From the NCBI GenBank assembly GCA_024408495.1, contig JAKSUY010000007.1, positions 1 to 42,617 of the forward strand: DNA of 42,617 nt. Reading direction: 5' to 3'. Below are positions 15,719 to 23,319 of the stretch, in pieces. Under the pieces are notes generated by a model. That model ran no database searches. It worked only from the letters and a program-made list of their open reading frames with translations, and was not told the origin of the DNA. Each line of letters begins with the position of its first letter. The first letter of the stretch is position 1. Position numbers and translations under genes: made by a program. The stretch is from Bacilli bacterium (GTDB lineage: Bacteria; Bacillota_I; Bacilli_A; RFN20; CAG-826).

Positions 15719-17641
15719 ATGGAAAATAATAATTACGCAATTGAGATGTTAAATATTACCAAGAAATTTGGTCCTCTTTATGCAAATAAAAACGTTACTT
15801 TAAAAATTAAGAAGGGTGAAATTCACGCGCTTCTTGGTGAAAACGGCGCTGGTAAATCTACTATCATGTCTATTCTCTTTGGACTTTATTCCCCGGATGA
15901 AGGAAAGATTAAAGTCAATGGGAAAGAAGTTAAGATTAAAGATCCTAATGATGCTAACGATTTAAAAATCGGAATGGTGCATCAACACTTTAAATTAGTT
16001 GAATGTTATACCTTACTCGAAAACATTATTTTAGGTAAAGAAATTGCGAAAAACCACTTCGTAGAAGATGCTGAGAAAAGAGAGCAAGCCATTATGACTC
16101 GCTTATACATCATCGAAGGTTTAATTCGTTTCTTAAAATTAAGAAAAGATTTAACGGAAGTTTTAAAAACAGCAGTAAGCGATAATGATTTAAGATTTAT
16201 CTTAGGCCACGATTATCATTTCACTCAATCACAGACTAACGCCATTTTATCCTTACCTATTTCCGAACTTAACGATTTAAAAGAAAAGGAATTACAAAAA
16301 GAGGCTAAGGAATTACGTGAAAAGTTCTTTGCCCAAAACGAAAAGAAACCAAACGTTTTTCAAAAGGCTGCTAAAGCAACTGGTCGTGGCTTGGCACGTT
16401 TCGCTGACTGGTGGAATAAAACTGTATTTAATGTTGACTTAAATAAAGCTGCATATGATATTACCGAAATCTCTCGTAAATACGGTTTAGGCGTTGATCT
16501 AAATTGTGTAACCGAAGATGCAACAGTAGGTATGCAACAAAGAACTGAAATATTGAAAATGCTTTATCGCAACGCTGATATTCTCATCTTTGATGAACCG
16601 ACTGCGGTTTTATCTCCTCAAGAAATTGAAGGATTGCTTTTAATTATGAAAAATCTCAAACGCGAAGGTAAGACCATTATCTTTATTACTCATAAGCTTA
16701 ATGAAATTAAAGCGGTTGCAGATCGTGTTACCGTTCTACGTAGAGGCGAAACAATCGGTACTTATGATGTAAAGAAAACCCCGGTTAATAAATTATCTGA
16801 TCTCATGGTTGGTCGTCATGTTACCACCACTTTAAACAAGAGTAAAAAGAAACCAGGAAAACGCATGCTTTCAATACGTAACCTTACTATGTTTGATAAC
16901 CACAAAAAGAAAAACGTGGTTAATAAAGTAAACTTCGATGTACGTGAAGGAGAAATCGTTTCGATTGCAGGAATCGATGGAAATGGTCAAACCGAATTAA
17001 TTTACGGAATTACTGGTATTGAAAAACAGACTGACGGCACTGTTCAATTCGCTGATACTATTCTAAAGAAAGGCGATATAAAAGAACGTAACGCTCTTGG
17101 AATGTCACACATTCCTGAAGATCGTCATAAACACGGGTTAGTTCTAGATTACGATTTAAAACAAAATCTAGTGCTTAGAGATTTTAAAGATTCTAACTTC
17201 CAACGCTTTGGTTTTATTAAAAATAAAAGTATTAAAACAAATGCTGATAAATTGATTGGTGAACACGATATCCGCTCTTCTAACGGCGCAAATAGTAGCG
17301 CCCGTGGAATGAGTGGAGGTAACCAGCAAAAAGCGATTATAGCGCGTGAAATCGCTCGAAAACCAAAAGTCCTAGTTGCGGTTCAACCTACTCGCGGAGT
17401 TGATGTTGGCGCAATTGAAAACATCCATACTCGTCTTTTAAAAGAAAAAGAACGCGGTACCGCTATATTGCTTGTCTCATATGAATTAGATGAAGTCTTT
17501 GCTTTAAGCGACCGCATCCTTGTAATGTATGAAGGAGAAATCGTCGGTGAGTTTAAACCCAAAGATGTAACTCGCCAAGAACTAGGTTTATATATGTCAG
17601 GCGCAAAGCGCAATTACCAATTTGTTGAGGGGAGGAGATAA
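15719..17641 (+). CDS. Nucleoside ABC importer ATPase with a GyrA/ParC-like insert in NBD1
   Basis: Double-cassette ATPase (640 aa) of the NupA/YufO type that powers the importer. NBD1: Walker A GENGAGKST (40-48), Q-loop Q89, degenerate signature VGMQQR (270-275), Walker B ILIFDEP (288-294), H325. NBD2: degenerate Walker A (GIDGNGQTE), intact signature MSGGNQQK (531-538) and PTRGVDVGA, normal for this family. Unusual: between the Q-loop and the signature of NBD1, about 120 extra residues (roughly 117-238) interrupt the helical subdomain. Part of this (127-203) resembles the coiled-coil segment of GyrA/ParC (RLYIIEGLI, FTQSQTNAILSLPI). Family sequence resumes at NVDLNKAAYDITEISRKYGL. Homologues are usually about 510 aa. 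Confidence 0.92.
   Translation: MENNNYAIEMLNITKKFGPLYANKNVTLKIKKGEIHALLGENGAGKSTIMSILFGLYSPDEGKIKVNGKEVKIKDPNDANDLKIGMVHQHFKLVECYTLLENIILGKEIAKNHFVEDAEKREQAIMTRLYIIEGLIRFLKLRKDLTEVLKTAVSDNDLRFILGHDYHFTQSQTNAILSLPISELNDLKEKELQKEAKELREKFFAQNEKKPNVFQKAAKATGRGLARFADWWNKTVFNVDLNKAAYDITEISRKYGLGVDLNCVTEDATVGMQQRTEILKMLYRNADILIFDEPTAVLSPQEIEGLLLIMKNLKREGKTIIFITHKLNEIKAVADRVTVLRRGETIGTYDVKKTPVNKLSDLMVGRHVTTTLNKSKKKPGKRMLSIRNLTMFDNHKKKNVVNKVNFDVREGEIVSIAGIDGNGQTELIYGITGIEKQTDGTVQFADTILKKGDIKERNALGMSHIPEDRHKHGLVLDYDLKQNLVLRDFKDSNFQRFGFIKNKSIKTNADKLIGEHDIRSSNGANSSARGMSGGNQQKAIIAREIARKPKVLVAVQPTRGVDVGAIENIHTRLLKEKERGTAILLVSYELDEVFALSDRILVMYEGEIVGEFKPKDVTRQELGLYMSGAKRNYQFVEGRR
16097..16327 (+). other. GyrA/ParC-like coiled-coil segment inside the ABC ATPase
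   Basis: Encodes residues 127-203 of the ATPase. By eye it aligns without large gaps to ParC residues 378-457 of this same window (9062-9301, minus strand). RLYIIEGLI matches RLEIVVGLI, LTEVLK matches LDEVIK, and YHFTQSQTNAILSLPISEL matches YQFTEAQSEAIVMMPLYKL. Both then run into a Glu/Lys-rich helix. A basic linker (about 204-237, KPNVFQKAAKATGRGLARF) joins it back to the ABC fold. Confidence 0.75.
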
Positions 17642-17643
17642 TT

Positions 17644-18831
17644 ATGAGTACTAAACAAAGTTTTATGAAGTCTTTCTCTCATAGTGTAAAAAAGACCTTT
17701 ACGAGTAACAGCGCTCACAAAGCTTTTTCGTCAATTGCTTGTGTCTTAGTCGGTTTATTAATTGGTCTAATTATTATGATTTGTTTATCGCCAGGCGATG
17801 CATTCTATGATTTTGGAATGATGATTACTGGCGGTTTAAAATATTATGAGCTTGAGGGCTTTGGTAATATCTTAGCCACAATGGCTCCATTACTTTGCTG
17901 CGGAGTCGGCATTATATTTGCTTATAAGACTGGCATCTTTAATATCGGCGCAGCCGGACAATATGTTCTTGGTTCTTTTGGAGCAATCGTTTTTGCTCTT
18001 CAATTTAAACAACATTGGACTATTTGCGTTTTAATGGCAATGATATTTGGCGCTCTATGGGCAATCATCCCTGCGCTATTAAAAGTATTTTGCAACGTTA
18101 ACGAAGTTATCTCCGGAATTATGCTTAACTGGATTGGTTTATTCTTTGTTAACTATTCCTATCAAACTTATTTATCTAAACTGGTCGATCCAGGTAATAG
18201 TTTTAAAACTTTGGTTATTGCTAGTAATAGTCCATCATCGGTTTTACCGAACTTTGGCGCAGATTCAACGGTAATTGGCAATACGTTCTCTTGTGCGTTC
18301 TTAATCGCAATACTTATTGCAATCGCCGCCTATATACTAATGGAAAAGACCACCTTTGGTTATCAACTAAAGGCATCTGGTTATAACCGTCACGCAACTA
18401 AATATGCTGGTATTAATGCAAAGAAAAACGCAATTATTACCATGGCAATCTCTGGTGCGATTATTGGTTTAGGAGCAGCGCTTTATTATCTAGCGGGGGT
18501 TGAAGAGTGGTCAAGCCAAGTTTCTAACGTTTTACCACAAGTACCATGGAATGGTATTATAGTGGCATTCATCGCTCAGCTTAATCCAATCGGTGCTATT
18601 TTTGGTGCAGGATTCTTATCCATTATTTCAGTCGGTTCAACTGCAACCAGTCAATCCGCCTTCCCAAAAGAAATTAGTGATTTAATCACTGCGGTTATTG
18701 TTTACTTGAGCGGATTAACCGCAATCACACTTCGCTTTATTCCTTGGATTAAAGCAAAGCTTAAAAAGAAGAAAGAGGGCGAGCCAAAAGAAATGGCCCT
18801 AAGTGTTGATGGCTCAAAAGGAGGTAAATAG
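17644..18831 (+). CDS. Nucleoside ABC importer permease 1 (NupB/YufP type)
   Basis: Integral membrane permease of 395 residues in the BPD_transp_2 family (relatives carry ribose, branched-chain amino acids and nucleosides). After a basic cytoplasmic N-terminus of about 30 residues come 8-10 predicted hydrophobic segments, for example ACVLVGLLIGLIIMICL. The conserved FNIGAAGQY loop contacts the ATPase subunit. The C-terminus is rich in Lys. GGAGG precedes the ATG with normal spacing and the ATPase stop is 2 bp upstream. It pairs with the next gene, giving the heterodimeric channel usual for BMP-type importers. Confidence 0.92.
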   Translation: MSTKQSFMKSFSHSVKKTFTSNSAHKAFSSIACVLVGLLIGLIIMICLSPGDAFYDFGMMITGGLKYYELEGFGNILATMAPLLCCGVGIIFAYKTGIFNIGAAGQYVLGSFGAIVFALQFKQHWTICVLMAMIFGALWAIIPALLKVFCNVNEVISGIMLNWIGLFFVNYSYQTYLSKLVDPGNSFKTLVIASNSPSSVLPNFGADSTVIGNTFSCAFLIAILIAIAAYILMEKTTFGYQLKASGYNRHATKYAGINAKKNAIITMAISGAIIGLGAALYYLAGVEEWSSQVSNVLPQVPWNGIIVAFIAQLNPIGAIFGAGFLSIISVGSTATSQSAFPKEISDLITAVIVYLSGLTAITLRFIPWIKAKLKKKKEGEPKEMALSVDGSKGGK

Positions 18832-18832
18832 T

Positions 18833-19789
18833 ATGGGTGCACAATTTGCTATTTTATTCTCCTACATGTTTATCTTTGCGGTTTCGTTGATGATTGTTGC
18901 GATTGGCGGAATGTTCTCAGAGAGAAGCGGTGTTATTAACATTGGTCTAGAAGGAACGATGGTGTTCGGTGGCTTCTTTGGATTATTGACTTTAACCGGA
19001 TTAACCGGGGCTGGAGCGCATCCGGCGCTTATTGTAATACTTACAATATTAGTGGCTGTTATAGCAGGAGCGGCCTATTCAATGTTATTAGCCGTTGTAG
19101 CCATTAAATTTAACGCTGATCAAACCTTAATTGGTACTGCGATGAACTTACTCGCTACCGCTGCGGTGGTAGTTTTAGCTAAACGCATTTCTCCTTATGC
19201 GACTGATGCGATTACTTTTGTTAAAGATTCATTTATTATTCCGATTGGACAATTTGATATTAATATCTTCTTATTCTTAGGAATAATTGTATTAATTGTT
19301 TCTTGGTTTGCTTTATTTAAAACTAGATTCGGATTACGTCTTAGAGCGTGTGGTGAAAATCCTCATTCAGCCGCTAGTGCGGGTATTAATGTATTTAAAT
19401 TCCGCTACATTGGTGTCTTAATTTCTGGCGCTCTAGCTGGATTAGGAGCCCTAGCTTATATTATTCCTGCTAGTAGTTCTTGGAACGCTTCTAGTGGAGT
19501 ATCAGGTTTTGGCTTCCTTGCTTTAGCAGTATTAATCTTCGGCGCTTGGAAACCATTTAGGATTGCCGGTACCGCCTTGTTCTTTAGTTTCTTTATGGCA
19601 CTTAGTTTCTGCTACTATGATTTATTCTTTGCTTTGTTCGGCGTTGAACTTAGTAAAGATGTAGGAGTTACTAGTGAGCTTTTTAGAATGATTCCTTATA
19701 TATTATCGTTAGTACTATTAGCCTTTACTTCGAAGAAGTCACGCGCTCCAAAAGCGGAAGGTCAACCATATGAAAGGGGGCAAAGATAA
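18833..19789 (+). CDS. Nucleoside ABC importer permease 2 (NupC/YufQ type)
   Basis: Second channel subunit, 318 residues, BPD_transp_2 family. The start at 18833 is chosen because AAAGGAGG precedes it; an upstream in-frame start would lie within the first permease. The coupling-loop motif ERSGVINIGLEGTM is near the N-terminus and about eight hydrophobic helices follow, with FKTRFGLRLRACGENPHSAASAGINV as the typical cytoplasmic loop. Its stop overlaps the deoD start (TAATG), so import and phosphorolysis of nucleosides are translationally linked. Confidence 0.92.
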   Translation: MGAQFAILFSYMFIFAVSLMIVAIGGMFSERSGVINIGLEGTMVFGGFFGLLTLTGLTGAGAHPALIVILTILVAVIAGAAYSMLLAVVAIKFNADQTLIGTAMNLLATAAVVVLAKRISPYATDAITFVKDSFIIPIGQFDINIFLFLGIIVLIVSWFALFKTRFGLRLRACGENPHSAASAGINVFKFRYIGVLISGALAGLGALAYIIPASSSWNASSGVSGFGFLALAVLIFGAWKPFRIAGTALFFSFFMALSFCYYDLFFALFGVELSKDVGVTSELFRMIPYILSLVLLAFTSKKSRAPKAEGQPYERGQR

Positions 19790-20517
19790 TGAGTGTTCAT
19801 ATTAATGCTAAAAAAGGCGACTTTGCAAAAGTCTTATTAATGCCTGGAGATCCAGTTAGAGCAACTTGGATTGCTCATACTTTCCTTAAAGATTATAAGG
19901 AAGTATGTGATGTAAGAGGAATGCTCGGTTATACTGGGTTTACTAAAAACGGAAAACGAATTAGTGTGATGGCAAGCGGAATGGGACAACCAAGTATTGG
20001 TATTTATAGTTATGAACTATATAGTCAATATAACGTTGAAACAATCATTCGTGTTGGTACGTGTGGAGCGTTCCAAAAATTTGTTAATACTAAAGACATT
20101 ATTATTGCTCAAACCGCGAGTACTGATTTTAATTGGATGACTGATTTTACTTTAGACGGCACTTATAGTGCAGGTGCTGATTTTGAAGTTTTAAAAGCCG
20201 CGGTTGAAGAAGCCAAAAAATGTAAAAGTGTAAAAACCCACGTAGGTAATATTTTTAGTGAAGGGCGCTTCTACCATTTTTCTGGCAATAGTAAAGAACC
20301 TTGGTGGAAAGGCTGGGAAAAGATTGGAACATTAGGCTGTGAGATGGAAAGCTATGCTTTATATTGTAACGCAGCGGTATTACGTAAAAGAGCGCTTGGT
20401 ATGTTCACGGTTTCTGATCACTTCCAAAAACCCGGCATTTTATCTAGCGATGAAAGAGCGAAAGGCTTAAAGAACATGATTGAAATCGCTATTCGTGTTG
20501 CAGAAAAATTTGCATAA
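19789..20517 (+). CDS. deoD: Purine nucleoside phosphorylase, DeoD type
   Basis: Splits purine (deoxy)nucleosides with phosphate into free base and (deoxy)ribose 1-phosphate. The 242 residues match hexameric DeoD enzymes: LLMPGDPVRA with phosphate-binding residues near the N-terminus, VMASGMGQPSIGIYSYEL, RVGTCGAF, the ribose-binding EMESYALY, and SDHF with the catalytic Asp. AAAGGGGGC lies before the ATG, which overlaps the permease stop. Placement as the last gene of the importer operon indicates immediate use of imported purine nucleosides; DeoB (1754-2944) can handle the sugar phosphate product. Confidence 0.94.
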   Translation: MSVHINAKKGDFAKVLLMPGDPVRATWIAHTFLKDYKEVCDVRGMLGYTGFTKNGKRISVMASGMGQPSIGIYSYELYSQYNVETIIRVGTCGAFQKFVNTKDIIIAQTASTDFNWMTDFTLDGTYSAGADFEVLKAAVEEAKKCKSVKTHVGNIFSEGRFYHFSGNSKEPWWKGWEKIGTLGCEMESYALYCNAAVLRKRALGMFTVSDHFQKPGILSSDERAKGLKNMIEIAIRVAEKFA

Positions 20518-20529
20518 CCATATATAAAT

Positions 20530-21570
20530 ATGAAGCGAAACCAAACATTGAAAATCAAAGTTGGTCGTTTAACCCTCGGCGGAAATAACCGTGTTTTGAT
20601 TCAGTCAATGTGCAACATCAAGACTAGTAAAGTTAACGAAGTTAGTAGACAAATTAATGAATGCGCTAAGCTTGGCGCAGACTTAATGAGAGTTAGTGTA
20701 TTGGACGCTAATGATGCAAAAGCAATTAAAGAAATAAAAAAGAAAATCAAGATACCTTTGATTGCAGACATCCACTTTGATTATCGCTTAGCGATTGATG
20801 CGATTAATAACGGAGCGGATGCGATTAGAATTAATCCCGGAAACATTGGTAGCATTGATAAAATCAAAAAAGTCGTTTCTTTAGCAAAAAAGAAAAATAT
20901 TCCGATTCGGATTGGTGTTAATTCTGGATCATTAGATAAATCTATTAGCGATAAAGTTAGCGCAATTAACTTAGTTAAAAGCGCAAAGAAGCATGTCGCA
21001 ATCTTAGAAAAATTAGGATTTAAAAATATTGTCATTTCCCTTAAGGGAAGTAATGTTAGAGACACAACTGAAGCCTACACTTTAGCGAGTAAAACATTTA
21101 AATATCCACTCCATTTAGGAATAACTGAGGCTGGCCCTAGCGAGATTGGAATTTCACGTAGTGTCGCTGCACTAGCCCCACTGCTTCTTAATGGAATCGG
21201 CAACACAATTCGTTTATCACTAAGTGATGAACCGCAAAAAGAAGTAATTGCCTGTAAAAAACTTCTTCATGATGTTGGATTATATCCAAACTACCCCACT
21301 TTAATATCTTGTCCTACTTGCGGTCGCACCCAGGTTAATTTAATTCCTTTAGCTAATAAAGTACTTAGGTACTTAGAAGATAATAATATCAATAAGAAAG
21401 TGGCTGTTATGGGCTGCGTGGTTAATGGTCCAGGCGAAGCTAAAGAATGCGACATTGGACTAGCGGGTGGTAAAAACGAATGGGTTCTTTTTAAGAAAGG
21501 TAAAGTAGTCAAAAAAATTAAAGAATCCGATGCTTTTAAAGTTTTAATTCAAGAATTAAAGAAAATATAA
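20530..21570 (+). CDS. ispG: 4-hydroxy-3-methylbut-2-enyl diphosphate synthase (IspG)
   Basis: Fe-S enzyme of the MEP isoprenoid pathway that converts MEcPP to HMBPP. The 346-residue product has a TIM-barrel start (IKVGRLTLGGNNRVLIQSM) and DIHFDYRLA. The C-terminal iron-sulfur domain has the three cluster cysteines: C261 and C264 (SCPTCGRTQ) and C296 (GCVVNGPGEAKE). IspH, the next enzyme of the pathway, is encoded at 24727. The gene starts 12 bp after deoD without a visible Shine-Dalgarno sequence, so it is probably read from the importer transcript, although the functions are unrelated. Isoprenoid synthesis by MEP argues against a typical Mycoplasma. Confidence 0.94.
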   Translation: MKRNQTLKIKVGRLTLGGNNRVLIQSMCNIKTSKVNEVSRQINECAKLGADLMRVSVLDANDAKAIKEIKKKIKIPLIADIHFDYRLAIDAINNGADAIRINPGNIGSIDKIKKVVSLAKKKNIPIRIGVNSGSLDKSISDKVSAINLVKSAKKHVAILEKLGFKNIVISLKGSNVRDTTEAYTLASKTFKYPLHLGITEAGPSEIGISRSVAALAPLLLNGIGNTIRLSLSDEPQKEVIACKKLLHDVGLYPNYPTLISCPTCGRTQVNLIPLANKVLRYLEDNNINKKVAVMGCVVNGPGEAKECDIGLAGGKNEWVLFKKGKVVKKIKESDAFKVLIQELKKI

Positions 21571-21571
21571 A

Positions 21572-21613
21572 TATATATAATTATTGACAAATGTATATAT
21601 AATTATAGAATAT
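21572..21613 (+). promoter_or_regulatory. mntA-hepT promoter with paired 13-bp operator repeats
   Basis: A consensus -35 TTGACA (21584-21589) is followed 18 bp later by GAATAT (21608-21613) as a -10. The 13-bp word TATATATAATTAT occurs twice, at 21572-21584 and 21594-21606. The copies are 22 bp apart, about two helical turns, one abutting the -35 and one within the spacer. This arrangement suits autorepression by the RelB/DinJ-like domain of the antitoxin. Confidence 0.6.
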
Positions 21614-21630
21614 GTATGTCGGAGGTTTTT

Positions 21631-22122
21631 ATGACAAAAGACACTACATTTCTATTTCGGGTTAATACTGAATTAAAGAATAAAGCGATGGCAATCGCAA
21701 AGCGAAATAACGTTAAACTTGGATCACTACTTAATGCATATTTAATGGATACGGTTGCTCGTGACATGATTCCAATTAATATCAGAAGTAAAATCCGAGT
21801 CTTTGAAAAAGACCGGGTCTCGATTCCAGAAATTAAAAAAGCGCTTAATGAAATCATCAATAAAAGCTACAAAGAAAAAGTTTTTGAAGCTTCGCTTTTT
21901 GGTAGTTATGCTCGAGGTGAAGAGCGTGGCGATAGCGATATCGATATTCTAATTACAACTGATCGTAATAAATTTGATTTGATTGATCTATCCGTTATGC
22001 AAGATAAACTAGAGAATCAACTTGGAAAAGAGGTTGATGTTGTCATCAAAGGAGGCCTCCGCCCGGAATTTCTGAAGGAGGTTTCTAAAGATGAAATACG
22101 AATCTTTGAGCGCTCGCGATAA
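21631..22122 (+). CDS. mntA: MntA-type nucleotidyltransferase antitoxin with N-terminal RelB/DinJ-like domain
   Basis: Antitoxin of a HepT/MntA (type VII) toxin-antitoxin pair, 163 aa from the ATG at 21631, preceded by CGGAGG. The C-terminal half is a minimal nucleotidyltransferase with the motif GSYARGEERGDSDID (91-105), whose Asp residues bind metal. Family members inactivate HepT by adding AMP to its tyrosine. The N-terminal 55 residues are different: TKDTTFLFRVNTELKNKAMAIAK and the following segment resemble the ribbon-helix-helix domain of RelB/DinJ antitoxins, so the protein may also bind DNA. The 3' end overlaps hepT by 32 bp. I know of no standard MntA with this extra domain but cannot search. 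Confidence 0.85.
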   Translation: MTKDTTFLFRVNTELKNKAMAIAKRNNVKLGSLLNAYLMDTVARDMIPINIRSKIRVFEKDRVSIPEIKKALNEIINKSYKEKVFEASLFGSYARGEERGDSDIDILITTDRNKFDLIDLSVMQDKLENQLGKEVDVVIKGGLRPEFLKEVSKDEIRIFERSR

Positions 22123-22450
22123 ATTAAGAGTGCAATACATTTTTAAATGGCATGATGAACTAGTTAATGAAATTAATGGTCAATCATACGAACAGATTTC
22201 TAAGAATCCAATTTTGGTCAAGGCAATTAAAATGGATTTAGCACAAATCGGTGAACACGTTATCAATTTGCCAAAGGCAATTAAGGATTATCTAAATCCA
22301 GCTCATGTGTCATTTTTTAGAAAAACTCGTAATCTGATTATTCACGAATACGAACGCGAGGACTTTATCGAAATCTACACCACGATGCAAAGATGCATTG
22401 GTCCGTTTATTGATACTTTAAAATCGATACCATCTGTTCAAAAACTATAA
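22091..22450 (+). CDS. hepT: HepT toxin (HEPN ribonuclease)
   Basis: HEPN-domain toxin, 119 aa, an all-helical metal-independent RNase. The active site RN-x3-H-x-Y is intact: R80, N81, H85 and Y87 in KTRNLIIHEYERED. The Tyr is the residue AMPylated by MntA in characterised pairs. QIGEHVINLPKAIKD matches the family's central helix. AAGGAGG lies inside the end of mntA, 9 nt upstream of the ATG. The stop lies 13 bp inside the convergent nfo gene, so the two 3' ends overlap. The pair sits at the end of the rightward block next to core genes and is a likely accessory insertion, though no repeats or integrase mark its edges. Confidence 0.88.
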   Translation: MKYESLSARDKLRVQYIFKWHDELVNEINGQSYEQISKNPILVKAIKMDLAQIGEHVINLPKAIKDYLNPAHVSFFRKTRNLIIHEYEREDFIEIYTTMQRCIGPFIDTLKSIPSVQKL

Positions 22451-23319
22451 GCCCAATTAGGATCAAACTTTTTGTTACGAAGCATTTCAATCTCCTTTTT
22501 ATAAGGAGGCTTCTCATTAATATAAGGTGTTTCTAATATTTTTGGTATGCCATCTAGTTTAGGATGATGAACGTAGTTCACTAATGTATTAAAGCCGATT
22601 AATCCCACTCCGATATTAGCGTGTCGATCTTTATGTGCGCCTTTTCCGTTTATGGAATCGTTGATATGAATTACAAGTAATTTGTTTAATCCAATAATCT
22701 TATCGAATTCATCAATGACACGATCCACATCTCTTACTTCGTAACCAGCATCATTTATATGGCAAGTATCAAGACAAACACCAATGCGGTCTTTTTTATG
22801 AACTCCATCGATAATAGTTTTTAATTCATTAAAATTCTTGCCAAGTTCACTGCCTTTACCCGCCATAGTTTCGAGTGCAATTCTTACATCTGAATCATCG
22901 TGATCTAAAACTTCGTTTAAACCATCAATAACGGCTTTTAATCCTACTTCAACTCCAGCATCAACGTGACTACCAGGATGAAGCACTAAAGTCTTTACGT
23001 GAAAATCATTTACACGTTTTAGTTCTTCTTTTAGAAAGCTAATCGCAAGTTCGCGCGTCTTTAAATTAACTGTATTACCTAAGTTAATGATATAGGGAGC
23101 GTGGATTACAATTTTACTTTCATCTAATCCGCTCTCTTTAATTAATTTACGACCCTCATCAATTTTTAATTGATTAGTCGGTTTACGAATCGTGTTTTGC
23201 GGAGCGCCCGTATAAAACATAAAACAGTTCTCATTAAGAGAAAGCGCCGTTTTAACCGTTCCTAAATAATAATCTGGTCCACTTAAATTAACGTGACTAC
23301 CTAAATATAAATTATTCAT
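22438..23319 (-). CDS. nfo: Endonuclease IV (AP endonuclease)
   Basis: Cleaves DNA 5' to abasic sites in base-excision repair. The 293-residue TIM-barrel protein shows the trinuclear zinc motifs: GSHVNLSG at the start, VIHAPYIINLG, LVLHPGSH, ALETMAGKGSELG, GVCLDTCHINDAGY and HINDSINGKGAHKDRHANIGVG. The start at 23319 is chosen because the family begins MxxLYLGSHV here; it overlaps the end of cshB by 8 bp and has no Shine-Dalgarno sequence, implying coupling. cshB-nfo is also the order in B. subtilis (yqfR-yqfS). The last codons overlap the end of hepT on the other strand. Confidence 0.93.
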   Translation of the reverse strand: MNNLYLGSHVNLSGPDYYLGTVKTALSLNENCFMFYTGAPQNTIRKPTNQLKIDEGRKLIKESGLDESKIVIHAPYIINLGNTVNLKTRELAISFLKEELKRVNDFHVKTLVLHPGSHVDAGVEVGLKAVIDGLNEVLDHDDSDVRIALETMAGKGSELGKNFNELKTIIDGVHKKDRIGVCLDTCHINDAGYEVRDVDRVIDEFDKIIGLNKLLVIHINDSINGKGAHKDRHANIGVGLIGFNTLVNYVHHPKLDGIPKILETPYINEKPPYKKEIEMLRNKKFDPNWAYSF

